From NCBI GenBank assembly GCA_014529385.2, contig CM043958.1:80010025-80074024 (forward strand): a stretch of DNA of 64,000 nucleotides. Reading direction: 5' to 3'. Numbering within the stretch: position 1 is the stretch's first letter; each line of letters opens with the position of its first letter. Shown here one piece after another: positions 11,721 through 22,035 of the stretch. The notes under the pieces are model-generated. The model saw only the letters and a list, made by a program, of their open reading frames with translations, searched no databases and had not been told where the DNA came from. Both the position numbers and the translations under genes were made by a program. The DNA is from Adiantum capillus-veneris. Its lineage: Eukaryota; Streptophyta; Polypodiopsida; Polypodiales; Pteridaceae.

Positions 11721-13852
11721 ACTCCCACTATGTTCTAGCTTTGTAGTCTAGCTAGATCACCGACACTTCATCATCTCTAACAAATGCTAAATCAATTGCT
11801 CTGGCTTTCACTTCAGTCTTCCTTCATTGTCTGATGAATTTAGCTGCTTCACGTAAAGTTTTTCTGATTGTCTCTAGTTCAACTGTCTGTTTCTGAATTC
11901 TTTCACAGATCTTAACTTGAATTTCTTCTCTCTCTTGATCAGAGTTATTATCAGAACTTGAAGAATTGGGACTATCTGTACAGTGCCACTCCTCTGTTCT
12001 GGTACCTACTATGCCTCCTTCATTATTTCTTGTTGCAGTTATATTTGATTTAACATTCCCTAGTTCCTCCACCAGTCCCTGAACTACAGCCGGCATAGTC
12101 TAAGGAATCCCAGACCCTGATTGATCTGGTTTTGTTTACTCAGAAGACTGGGTTGGTATCTTCTGAATGACCCTTGCATCAAAACTTTCTGGCTGCTCTG
12201 GTAGCTTCTTGGCTAGATCTTCTGGGATCTTAGCTGCCAGTTCTCTCTGCTCTACTGTCATTCATCGACTACCTTCTCTTTGCCCATTGCCTTCCATACC
12301 TCTCTCTGCTGAGCCCATTTGCTACTTTCAGAACTGACTAGTTTTCTCGCCTCATTTGGGATTTCCTCAATGACTACACCTTTACTACTCGTCATTGCTT
12401 GTACTGGAGCTGGTTCTGGGGAATTTTCCTCAGTAGCCGTAGTGCTAGGTGCTTCTGGACACTTAGCCGCAAAATGCCCATACTTGCCACAAGTATAACA
12501 GTTAAGGCTTTGATTTTGAAAGTTACCACGACCCTGGCCCCGACCAGTACCTCCCTGGTACATGCCGCGCCCAGTACCAGTACCAATGGTACCTGATTTC
12601 TCCTCTTGGGGTACATTGGTTGTCTCCACTCTGGCTGGTTCAACATCAATAAATGCCAATATAGACAAATCCTTTCCCTTCTTGAAGTGATAAATACAAA
12701 TACCACAATTGCTCCATAAATGACCATATGCTTTGTAATAGGTACACTGTGGACACTCATTGGAAACATGATCTTTAGATTTTCACCTTGAACACCAAGT
12801 TTCCATTCTCCTAATTGGTTGTCTGGTATGACTGATTTTAGCAATCTGCCAGGCCTTTTCATCAATCTTTCTGGACCAAGACCCCTTCTTGGCCTTATCT
12901 TTGCTCTTTTCATCTGAGCTGCTTTCAGAGCTACTAGAGGTCTCATTGGAATCAAAATTATCAGTGGAGAATTGCTATTACTGGACCTCCTTTTCTTGTG
13001 AATTCTCTCCTTCTTAGCCTCTTGTTCAAGCTTCAGAGCTCGCTGTACCAAATCATTAACTTTCTTTGTTGGTGCAGACACCTCCTGTTCTCTAAGCTTC
13101 TTACTGCGGAACCCATTTAAAAAACATTCTCGTAACCTCTTTTCTGATGGTGGCTCCTGCAACAACTGCCTGGTTAACTCCTTGATTTTATCAACATAAC
13201 TTCTAACGGATAATTTCCCTTGCTTTATCTTATCTAGCTCGTAGAGGATGTCCTCATCATCACTGTTGTCTGAATACTCCAATCTGAAAGCCTCGAGAAA
13301 TTTGTTATATGATCTGAGTTGGCAAGCTGGGTAATGGTAGTACCATTTCCTTGCTGCATTTTTCAGTGTCTGAGAAAAATATTCTCCCCAATCATCTTCA
13401 TCAATATTCTTCAACTCAACATACTGTTCAAAAGCTTAGATGTGAACATCTGTATCATCTTTCTTTCCTCCTTATAACACTGGGAAAGAGATATTCAATG
13501 AAGAGGTATATTCATGCTAGTCAGCATCGTCTCTGCTTCTTCTGACCTTGGGAGCCTAGCTCCATCTTGAAGACTTCTTGTAGTGGTTTGTATCAGCATC
13601 CCAGTCAATTTCTTATTCAGTCTTAGTTTTTGTCTCTTCTCTGGATTTTCTGCTGGAATTGTGACGACTACCCTTGCTGCCCTTGGCCCCAACATCCATG
13701 TGTGTGGATTGATAACTCTTGGTCTTGTTTTCTTCCCGCTTAGCCCTTCTCCTCCGGGAATGATTGGAGTGCTGAGATTCCTTGGCCTCATCAGCGTGAC
13801 TGTGCTCATCGTGAGCCTCAGTCTCAGTCAAATAATATGCCCTAAACAGTGA
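11721..13852 (-). pseudogene. Element E gag (capsid and zinc knuckles)
   Basis: One frame (13831 down to about 12780) holds an acidic/basic N terminus, then a retrotransposon capsid domain (WGEYFSQTLKNAARKWYYHY ... LSVRSYVDKIKELTRQLL ... LRECFLNGF). A frameshift then leads to the frame 12668-12258, with a canonical CCHC knuckle (CYTCGKYGHFAAKC); a second, atypical knuckle is readable just upstream. Stops at several sites between 13414 and 13613 and the frame change show it is dead. A further linker (12096-11824) follows. The 5' end is cut at about 13852, and no 5' LTR or primer-binding site of E remains. Confidence 0.85.
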
Positions 13853-13856
13853 ACTA

Positions 13857-14290
13857 TTATCCTAAGAAAGTCACATTTCATAAAATTTTTATTTGCATAG
13901 CAATTCAAACACCTGCTTGAGATGTTTCAAGTGATCCTCTTTTTGGTAGCAATGTAAATAAGGATGCTATCCAGAAAAACAATAATTGACTGGTCCAGTT
14001 ATGGTTTTAAAACACTATGTATGAGTGTCGTAAAAATAACAAGGGTGTTGGTCAAGCCAAAGGGCATAAATAAGAAGTTACAATGCCTGATCAATGTTTA
14101 AAAGGTAGTTTTGGATATATCTACAAGTCTTATGCAAATTTGATGGTGCCATGAGTGCAAGTCTATTATGGTAAAATAATGTGCTCTATGTCAATGTTGG
14201 AAAAATTCACCCACTCTTGTTAGTGGATACTCATTTTTAATAGTAATCGAGTTCAACTTGCATTAATCTATGCACATAGACGAAGTTTCA
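13857..14290 (-). pseudogene. Ty3/gypsy RT fragment (second element)
   Basis: Translating the - strand gives RT motifs in order: KLNSITIKNEYPL, a damaged IDLHS-x-HHQI block, LFMPFGLTN and VFLDS-ILIY, where the catalytic FLDD has lost its second Asp. Several stops are present. It differs from both E and A RT sequences, so it is a separate, older element against which E is truncated at about 13852. Confidence 0.85.
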
Positions 14291-14589
14291 TTTGTATACC
14301 TATATAATGATATTTATATGTATAAAACGCTACTAAATGCTATATAGACGAATTGTATGTGTATTTTTGTATAAACTCCATTTCCATCAAACTATATTTT
14401 GATCAAAATTTAGTTCGATCAAATCAGTTTTTCATATATAAGAAAAGGTGCTGACAGTTCAAACGAACTATAAAGGACCCTCATTTGTCAACTTGCTAGA
14501 GTACTTTCCAGAGCACTTGTTAGCCTATTTGACCCCTCGTCTTCAATTGAGGTGTTTAACAAACTTTTATATTTGTTTATTTTTTACAC
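14291..14589. other. AT-rich sequence without recognisable feature
   Basis: AT-rich, with short TATATG-like runs. It could be more of the old RT-bearing element, but I see no coding or repeat structure to support that. Confidence 0.3.
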
Positions 14590-15345
14590 TTATTTTTATT
14601 GGCTAACCCTATTGTTGTAGAGAATAGTATCACACTTTGAGGTTTGTTTGCATGTTAGTACCCTATCCCTGACTATGTAGACCACAATGTCACATTACAG
14701 GGAGGATTTATAGCTTAGGTACTCTTTCTTGGTTGTGTTGAGACCTTTGCATTGTCACAATGTAGGGGGGTTATAAATCTAAATACTTTGTCCTTGGTTG
14801 TGGAGACCATCATGGTTGCACTACAAGGAGAGTTTAGGGAGTGTTATATTCCTTGTCTCTAGCGATGCAGACCATTGTGTCACACTGCCAGAAGTGTCCA
14901 GGTTTAAATAATCACTTTGTCTCTAGCTATGCAAACTACCACATCGCACTGTAGAGAGAGCTTAAGGAATGATACACTTATATATAGTGAAATAATTGAC
15001 TACTTGTTCAATAAAAGACTCAATAAGAAATAGAAGAGTTGCACTATGATCATATCTACCACATCTGTTTAAAGGGTTGCATAGCCAATTGTGCAAACCT
15101 TTAAGCATGTGTGTGTGTGTGTGTGTGTGTGTTCAAATATGATAGATGTGTTAATTGTGTATGGTTTCTATTTCTCATTGACATCATGATTGTTCATTTT
15201 GACAAGTCAATTCACTTTACAGTTCAAATAAGAAAATGCCTTGTCTCTAACTTTGAAGACCAATCTATCAGGTAAATGCTCTATCTTTGACTATGAAAAC
15301 CATTGAATTGCACTATAGATTGGGATTAAGGCTCGGGGGGTTCAC
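14590..15345 (+). repeat. Degenerate ~60-bp tandem repeat
   Basis: At least six successive units share the pattern 'TTGT-CTCTAGCTATG-AGACCA-CATG-TCACACTA-AAGGAGAGTTTA', beginning near 14600, 14660, 14720, 14780, 14845, 14910, with further units at about 15238 and 15290. Units differ by many substitutions and small indels. Two more units lie at 25755-25880, on the far side of the nested LINE plus element D, so the array was one block before those insertions. Confidence 0.7.
14970..15180 (+). repeat. Diverged ~200-bp duplication, copy 1
   Basis: The order 'AGTGAAATAATTGACTA...', 'AAGAGTTGCA', 'TTGCATAGCCAATTGTGCAA', and 'AATTGTG' recurs in the same order at about 15615-15860. Copy 1 carries a (TG)n run at 15111-15132 that copy 2 lacks. 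This is probably a higher-order unit of the surrounding repeat. Confidence 0.55.
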
Positions 15346-15600
15346 TTAAAAATATGTAGAGCAGCATGCAATTTCAACAGAAGGGGTTAATTTCTCTTTT
15401 GAGCTTACAAAAAATATACATATAGAAGGGTGTTTTGAATTGAAAAAGTGAGAATTTTGATACATAAGGGGTCTTTTTGTTGAGAAAACAGGTACATAGG
15501 GGTCTCTATATACCTAGAATAGGGGGTTTTATAAATACTTCTTGAAAACACGTGTTATACAAGATCTCTATGTAGTGAACCCCCTGAGGATTAAGAGTAC
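15346..15600. other. Spacer in repeat region
   Basis: G/T-rich spacer with short recurring phrases ('TACATAGGGGTCT', 'GTAGTGAACCCCC'). No gene is seen. Confidence 0.3.
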
Positions 15601-15609
15601 ACATGTACC

Positions 15610-15868
15610 TACAGTGAAGTAACTGACTAGTTGCGGTTTAAAAAAATTCATTATAGACTTAGAGAAATAAAAGTTGTGTACACTTTGCACATCTATCATA
15701 CTTAGACACACATACAAGCTTGCTTAAAGAGTTGCATAACCACTTGTGCAACACTTTAAACAGATTAATTTGCATGCATTTTCAATTATGACAAATTTGC
15801 ACAAATGACAAATGAGCCAATTGTAGACATCTTCTATTTTTGACCAAGTTTGTAATTGATTGTTTTAG
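15610..15868 (+). repeat. Diverged ~200-bp duplication, copy 2
   Basis: Second copy of the unit at 14970-15180; see there. It ends just before the LINE target duplication. Confidence 0.55.
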
Positions 15869-16389
15869 ACAAGGTCACATACTTTTTTTTTTTCCAAGAA
15901 AGAGATCCTTCCATTAGTTAATAAAATTGCCCATAGGGCTACAACCACCTCTTCTAGAAAGGGCTACAACAATAGCAAGGGGAGACTCTCCCAATGAAAA
16001 AAAAATATATATACAATGAGAAAAGGCCCTAGGCGCCAGAGTCAAAGGAAAGTTGCCCTAGAGTCTCTCGGATTGGCTACTGAGAATGTGAATCAGCTCC
16101 AACCAAAAATCCTAAATAGTCTCTGCCGAGGGGATAGGACGAGCCTCAAAGATGAGAAATCAACGAGCCCACCAAATGAACCAGATTGTCAGGCCTCTCT
16201 CTTACTGCACCACTCCTAGGGGTAAGATCTGTGGATAGCGGGAGTGTAGGTCGACCCCCCTGGATCACTATCATCATGCTGGTGGAAGCCAACTCAAACT
16301 GAAGTGCAGGACCCATGAGTGTGGACCCAGCTGGAGCACCCCAAGTTTATTACCGGGTTGTGGAGAGATCCAGCATCAACGAAAGAACC

Positions 16390-16834
16390 CGAAGCCAAAC
16401 CTGTAGTGCCATGGAGCAGCCTCACAAACAGTGTTGCTGACTCTTCAAAGGGTGACCACAAGCTGCACAAGCTGCCTTAAAGACAATGTGCACTAGCCAA
16501 CTCCCAACTGCTGTAGCTCTGTGTGCAACTAGCCACTCGAACAAAGTGACTTCCCTCGGCTACTAGAGTCCCACAACCATGCCCAAAATCCTGAGAAGAA
16601 CTCAACCGTGAGACCCTCCTTCTGCCAAATGAAGTGCTGCAGTAGGACGAGCCTCTCTCCATGCTACCAGTATGTGATCCCCTAGTTGAACATTGTACTG
16701 AAAGAAAGGGTTTGAGGGTGGTTGTCTGAAGAGAAGGGGTCTCTCCAAAACCAGTCTCCAGGGTCCCACTGCACTCGGGCCAGAGGGTAGCTTTCCCAAG
16801 CCCAAATCCTCTAGTGGCCTATGACTCAAGATGT
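16390..16834 (-). pseudogene. LINE ORF2 C-terminal region with zf-RVT
   Basis: The - strand frame shows AHRATAVGSWL, then ACAACGHPLKSQQHCLWGC followed by VW. This is a good match to the zf-RVT pattern (CxxC ... H..C then VW) at the C terminus of plant LINE reverse transcriptases. Several stops interrupt it. Upstream coding continues across the D insertion into 25575-25653. The 3' untranslated region and poly-A follow at 16200-15886. Confidence 0.7.
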
Positions 16835-17978
16835 TGTGAGCGGAATGAAAACACACACAATGCCTCTATAACGACCCGACACACACCCTTGGGAAGATAC
16901 ACACACACACACACTATGGGGCACCACTCGGCTTAGACAACACACCTGGCCGAGACAGGGAACACACCTCTGGAGTGAGAGGAGAGAAACTATCCACTTA
17001 TCCACTCCACACAGACACACACACACACACACACCCAAAAAACTCAGCTCAAAAGAGGAGAATTTCTGATGTTTAGATACAATTGAGCTTGGGCCAACAC
17101 CAATGGGGTAAACAGCTCACACAATATGGGTAAAAGATACCAGATACAATCACAAATTGGAGAAGAAGCTTCACTCACCGGAGAAGATTACACAGAAAAA
17201 CAGCAGAAAGAGAGTGAGGAATTTGGCAAAATGGACAGCGCCATCGCGTTCGGAACGGCCCAAAACCCCAGTCTACAATGTCAAAGTGCTCAAATCCGAC
17301 CTCGGATGAGCAGTTTACGGCCAAAACAGGCTCCAAAATGAGCAAAAACACACCTGCGGCTGTTCCTCCTCTCTTCTCCACGTTTTTTCTGGTCTTCTCT
17401 CTGTTTCTTCAGTTCCCACAGTTAGCTTTATTACTTGGGCACCCTTGGCCTTTTAGATGACCTCAAACGGACCCCGAACAGGCCAAAAACTGACCTCGCA
17501 GTGCATAGTTGTCACCTTTTTGCATCATTCGCACACCTGGCACTCAGCTTTTTCTAATAATGCATCTCGCAACCACGTGAAGTGGGCCCAAAAAGCGGTC
17601 CTCATGATGACCTTTTGCATAATTATCACAAGAAAACACCCAAGCTGTGTCCGTCCTCATCTGCGTGCAAATATTGACCTCGTTCGCCCTCCTGACGCCA
17701 CTAGATGCCATCCTCTCACACCTGCTGACCTCATGTCGTCGGCCCGCGGATAGCTTCCTCGAGAAGTTTTACGCGCTACCAACTGCTCCTTATTGTAGAA
17801 AAAACACACCAGTACTAATAATAGTGAAAATTGATGCACTATGTACATGCTGTCCTACCTATACACATGTGGGCCCCACGTAACCACCTGGCTCTGGAAA
17901 ATGGGCAATACTTTATTTGATGCACCATGCATGGGTATGTACATATGCGCAATCCCTTGATCCAAAAAACTCCTGACA
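16835..17978 (-). mobile_element. Element D 3' LTR
   Basis: It is nearly identical to 24432-25574. It contains (CA)n runs near 16900-16915 and 17013-17035 that differ in length between the LTRs. As the 3' LTR it supplies the polyadenylation region. Confidence 0.95.
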
Positions 17979-17984
17979 TAATTT

Positions 17985-17995
17985 GCCCATCCCCT
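17985..17995 (-). promoter_or_regulatory. Candidate polypurine tract of element D
   Basis: On the - strand AGGGGATGGGC lies a few bases 5' of the 3' LTR. It is interrupted by pyrimidines and so is a weak tract, but no better one is present next to the LTR. Confidence 0.45.
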
Positions 17996-18006
17996 AGCCT
18001 GCTAGA

Positions 18007-21000
18007 TCATTCATGATCAGCAGCAGCAAAGAGCGATATGAGACTCGCCGCATCACATGTCTCCTCATCCTTCACCAACATTGCTTGCTCCACAGACAGT
18101 TCATCTTGCTCCACCATCATCAATCTAGTATGATACAATTTAAGACGCAATCCATTTACCCTTGACTTATGTAGAACACCATCCAGGTTAGCCAGCTGAT
18201 ATGTGCCATTTGGAAAACACTCTACTATCTTGAAAGGGCCTTCCCACTTAATTTGAAACTTCTTTTGGAAGGTGTTGTCCAGCTTACTGTTGTAGCGCAA
18301 AACCAAGTCATGTTTCTTGATACCCTTACTTTTGACCTTTTCATTTATCTTTGTCAAAGCCTTATCCTGCATCTGCCCATAATGCTCCAATGCGCTCATC
18401 CTATCCAACTGGACCTCTTGTAACTGCAAGAGCCTCTCTTTGAATGCATCACTAGGCGGCCCAAGCAACTTCTCTAACATCTTGACCGCAGGCAACTCTA
18501 CCTCCACAGGCAATAGTGCTTCCTTTCCATACACCAAATGAAATGGAGTAAACCCTGTACCTGTCTTCACCGAAGTACGGTAAGCCCATAATGCACTAGG
18601 CAATTCCAAATCCCAATTCTTTCCTTGGTGCTTTGTCACTTTCGAAAGAATCTGTACCAACTCACCATTGAATCTTTCATTCAAGCCATTACACTGCGGG
18701 TAATAAGGAGTGGTATGCTGGTGCCTAATCTTCATCTTTGCACATAAAAAATCTAGCAGTTTAGCTCTAGAGCCAGGCCCCTTATCTGAAAGTAACTCCA
18801 GTGGCACCCCAAACTTGCAACATATTTCATCATACACAAATTTTGCCACATCCTTTGCAGTGATCTGCTTTACTGCTATAGCCTCTGCCCATCTAGAGAG
18901 ATAGTCCACTGCCGTCAAAATATAGCTTTTGCCCCTGCTTGTGATAGGTAACAGGCCTATTGCATCAATTCCCCACTTTTCAAACACATCAAACGCCATA
19001 ATGGTTTTTCGTAGCTCTGGCTTCAACACTCTCTTCCCAAATGCTTGACACCTATTGCAAGACCTACACCAATGGTGAACATCCTTGTGCAAACTAGGCC
19101 ATACATACCCCTCTTGCAAAATCTTATGCAAGGTGATCTTTAGAGCAAAATGGCCACCACATGCGCCTTCGTGATTCTCTTCCAACACTCTGTAAAGCTC
19201 CTCCCGCCAAGGTACACGTCTCAACACGAGATCAGCCCCTTTCATGTATAAGACATCACCAATCAATTTGTACCTGTATGCTCTACGCACAAAGCCATAC
19301 TTCTTAGACTTCTGAATCTCCTTTGGAATGATTCCTGTTAGCAAAAACTCCTCTTCTTGAGCCAAACTTTCCCGACCATGATAAAGAGGTAAATTGGTCC
19401 TTAACACAAATAGCTCCGCAATCATGCCTTGAGCTGCTTCATGTGCCTCTCCATTTAGAGCACGTTCAATGTGTCTGATACTCCATGCTTCAAACTTTTT
19501 TAACAGGCCTTTAATTCTGAAGCACATTTCCTTCAATGAGGTGTTCTTGCTCTTCCACACACCCAACACTTGCTTCACCACTAACAAGGCATCACCTTTT
19601 ATGCTCAACCTTCGAACCCCATGCTTCAAACAAATGTGTAATCCGGCTTCCAATGTAGCATATTCAGCCTCATTGTTACTATGAGCATCCAATTTGAACC
19701 CTCTCTTGCATACTAGCTTCCCCTCTGGATCATAAAGTGCTATACCCCCTGAAGCTGCATCATGGCTCTTTCTGTATGAACCATCAAAGAACAACACATG
19801 TGCATTGCTGATCTGTGGCACTTCTTCAACTACCTTTCTCACCACCTCTTCCTTAACAATAAGGGGATTCTCCTTGTAGGTCAACAAATCAGCTAGGGTA
19901 GCCCTTGTACTATCTTCCACTAGAAAAGAGAACTCAAACTCTTGCAGCTCAATTACCCATTTCTTCACCACATTTGACATGTTAATACCATTAATTAACT
20001 GTGGCAAAAAGGCATAACTCGTCAAGAAAACAAAAGGCCGTGGTAGCAAGTAATGACGAAATCGTCGACAAGAAAATATTGCACTGGCCATCACTAGCTC
20101 TACTTCCGATAACTTTCTCTCCGCTACCAACTTCACTCGGCTTGCACAATACACTGGCCTCATATAATGGCTGCCTTTCCCCTTTTGCAATAGCATGGCT
20201 CCAATGGCATCATCCCCCACTGATGGATTTACATAAAAAACTTTCTCCCAATTAGGAGCCTGCATGGCTGACAACCCCCCTAACACCTCTTTCACCTCTT
20301 GAAACACTTCTTCACACTTGTCATCCCATTGCAATGGATCATGCTTTGCCACTTGCTGTAATGGATAAAGAAGCTGCGAAGACAATGGAATAAACCGTGC
20401 CATGTACTTCACTTTGTGTATAAAGGTTGCCAATTGCTTCGTACTCATAGGTGATGGAAGAAGAATAATAGACTTCACCTTATCTGGATCAGCCTCAATG
20501 CCATTTTCTGACACCATATGTCCCAATAACTTCACCCTTGGCTGTGCTAGATGACATTTCTTTGGATTTAGTTGTCCTCCACATTCATCATATCGAGCCA
20601 ATACCATCTGCAGCTTCTCATGGTGTTCAGCCCTACTGCTATAAACACAGAAGTCATCCATAAAAGCCTTAACACAACTACCAATGAATGGTTCCAGCAC
20701 CCAATTTGCTCTTTCTTGATAGAAAGATGGTCCATTTGACAACCCAAACGGCAACACTGTGTAGCAATAGCAGCCCCATGGCGTAATAAATGTTGTTTTT
20801 GTGCGGTCTTTAAGAGCAATCTTCAATTGAAAATAGCCTGAAAAACCATCACACACACTGTACCTCTCATAACCTGCCACTGAATCCAAGATCTGATCGA
20901 TGAATGGAAGAGGATATGGGTTCTTCTTAGTGGCTGCGTTTAAGGGTTTAAAATCTACACAAATTCTCCACTTCCCATCCTTCTTTGGACTGACTACTAC

Positions 21001-22026
21001 TGGACTCACCCATTCTGTGGTCTCCACTGGAACTATGAACCCTGCCTTCAATAACTTGTCCACCTCTACCCGCAAGGCTTCCATTTGCTCTTGACCCATC
21101 CTTCTTAGCCTTTGCCGTACTGGCTTAGCACCTTCTTTCAGCTCTATATGCATCTCTTCACCCTTGAACCCTCTGATCTCTTCATATGAAGTAATGAACA
21201 AATCAGGAAAACTAGCCAGCATATGCAAAAATATATCCTTCTCCATAGCTGAGAGGTCTCCACTAATCATTTGCGTCATTAATTCCTGCTTCTTTGACAA
21301 CTCAACCTTGGTTTGCATCAGCCCTTCAATCACTTCATAAGGCCCTTCACTTTCATCTTCAACTTCATTCGCAAATGCGACTAAACCACACTCCTGGATT
21401 TCTTTATCCATCAAAATAAATGCAACATCAGCATCCTCGTCACTGCTGGTAGTGCTATCACTATCCTCATCTGTCACCGTGGAAGAGTCTTCATCACTAG
21501 ACTCATCCTCATCTTCATAAAGCTCCTCTAATCGTTTCCTTGTGTCCATATTATAAAGCTTCTTGGTACCTGTCTTTCCATAGAGGCTAATCGTACCATG
21601 TCGCCAATCTTGAACAGCTCCCACTGCACGTAACCATGGTCTGCCCAGTATAATAGGATATGCTCCCAACCCTGCTGGCATCACATGAAAATCAACCACT
21701 GCCTTTGCATCATATGCCTCCACTTCTAAGCTCTTTACAACACCCAAGCATTTTACTTTTTGATGGTTTGCCAATCTGATCCGAAAACCTGACACCCCAG
21801 CCACTGTGAGACCCATCTTCTCAACGCATGAGTGTGTTATGACGCATATTTGGGCTCCGCCATCCACATAACCTTGTCCCAAATTTTTCCTTTTATGCCA
21901 CACATCTACTATTGGACAAATGTCTGGTAGCTCGTCCATTGCCAACACCTTCACTGAACCTCTCTCTGGCTCTTTCTCCATTGGGTTAACCATCCTCTTC
22001 CACTGTCGCTTTAGCTTAGGCACCAT
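18007..22026 (-). CDS. Element D pol: protease, RT, RNase H, second RNase H, integrase
   Basis: An open frame of 1339 codons. Domains in order: aspartic protease (residues ~50-145, active site DGG at 55-57, ILGRPWL); an acidic Asp/Glu/Ser linker (~168-200); reverse transcriptase (~315-500, catalytic FMDD at 455-458); an RT-linked RNase H (~590-690) whose catalytic Asp positions read Asn and Ser; a second RNase H (~743-870) with Asp748, Glu786 and Asp812 in DGS, NNEAEY and KGDAL; an integrase zinc domain (His953, His959, Cys987, Cys990); an integrase core with Asp1021, Asp1081 and Glu1117, exactly 35 residues between the last two; and a C-terminal domain without a chromodomain. It is in the same frame as gag upstream, separated by a TAG at 22036-22038, so the first Met here is probably not a real start. 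The product would act in cytoplasmic particles and then the nucleus. Confidence 0.95.
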   Translation of the reverse strand: MVPKLKRQWKRMVNPMEKEPERGSVKVLAMDELPDICPIVDVWHKRKNLGQGYVDGGAQICVITHSCVEKMGLTVAGVSGFRIRLANHQKVKCLGVVKSLEVEAYDAKAVVDFHVMPAGLGAYPIILGRPWLRAVGAVQDWRHGTISLYGKTGTKKLYNMDTRKRLEELYEDEDESSDEDSSTVTDEDSDSTTSSDEDADVAFILMDKEIQECGLVAFANEVEDESEGPYEVIEGLMQTKVELSKKQELMTQMISGDLSAMEKDIFLHMLASFPDLFITSYEEIRGFKGEEMHIELKEGAKPVRQRLRRMGQEQMEALRVEVDKLLKAGFIVPVETTEWVSPVVVSPKKDGKWRICVDFKPLNAATKKNPYPLPFIDQILDSVAGYERYSVCDGFSGYFQLKIALKDRTKTTFITPWGCYCYTVLPFGLSNGPSFYQERANWVLEPFIGSCVKAFMDDFCVYSSRAEHHEKLQMVLARYDECGGQLNPKKCHLAQPRVKLLGHMVSENGIEADPDKVKSIILLPSPMSTKQLATFIHKVKYMARFIPLSSQLLYPLQQVAKHDPLQWDDKCEEVFQEVKEVLGGLSAMQAPNWEKVFYVNPSVGDDAIGAMLLQKGKGSHYMRPVYCASRVKLVAERKLSEVELVMASAIFSCRRFRHYLLPRPFVFLTSYAFLPQLINGINMSNVVKKWVIELQEFEFSFLVEDSTRATLADLLTYKENPLIVKEEVVRKVVEEVPQISNAHVLFFDGSYRKSHDAASGGIALYDPEGKLVCKRGFKLDAHSNNEAEYATLEAGLHICLKHGVRRLSIKGDALLVVKQVLGVWKSKNTSLKEMCFRIKGLLKKFEAWSIRHIERALNGEAHEAAQGMIAELFVLRTNLPLYHGRESLAQEEEFLLTGIIPKEIQKSKKYGFVRRAYRYKLIGDVLYMKGADLVLRRVPWREELYRVLEENHEGACGGHFALKITLHKILQEGYVWPSLHKDVHHWCRSCNRCQAFGKRVLKPELRKTIMAFDVFEKWGIDAIGLLPITSRGKSYILTAVDYLSRWAEAIAVKQITAKDVAKFVYDEICCKFGVPLELLSDKGPGSRAKLLDFLCAKMKIRHQHTTPYYPQCNGLNERFNGELVQILSKVTKHQGKNWDLELPSALWAYRTSVKTGTGFTPFHLVYGKEALLPVEVELPAVKMLEKLLGPPSDAFKERLLQLQEVQLDRMSALEHYGQMQDKALTKINEKVKSKGIKKHDLVLRYNSKLDNTFQKKFQIKWEGPFKIVECFPNGTYQLANLDGVLHKSRVNGLRLKLYHTRLMMVEQDELSVEQAMLVKDEETCDAASLISLFAAADHE

Positions 22027-22035
22027 CTCTATAAG

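Noticed and set aside
18007-22026. Possible host protein (large intact frame)
   Set aside because: The domain order protease-RT-RNase H-integrase and flanking LTRs show a retrotransposon.
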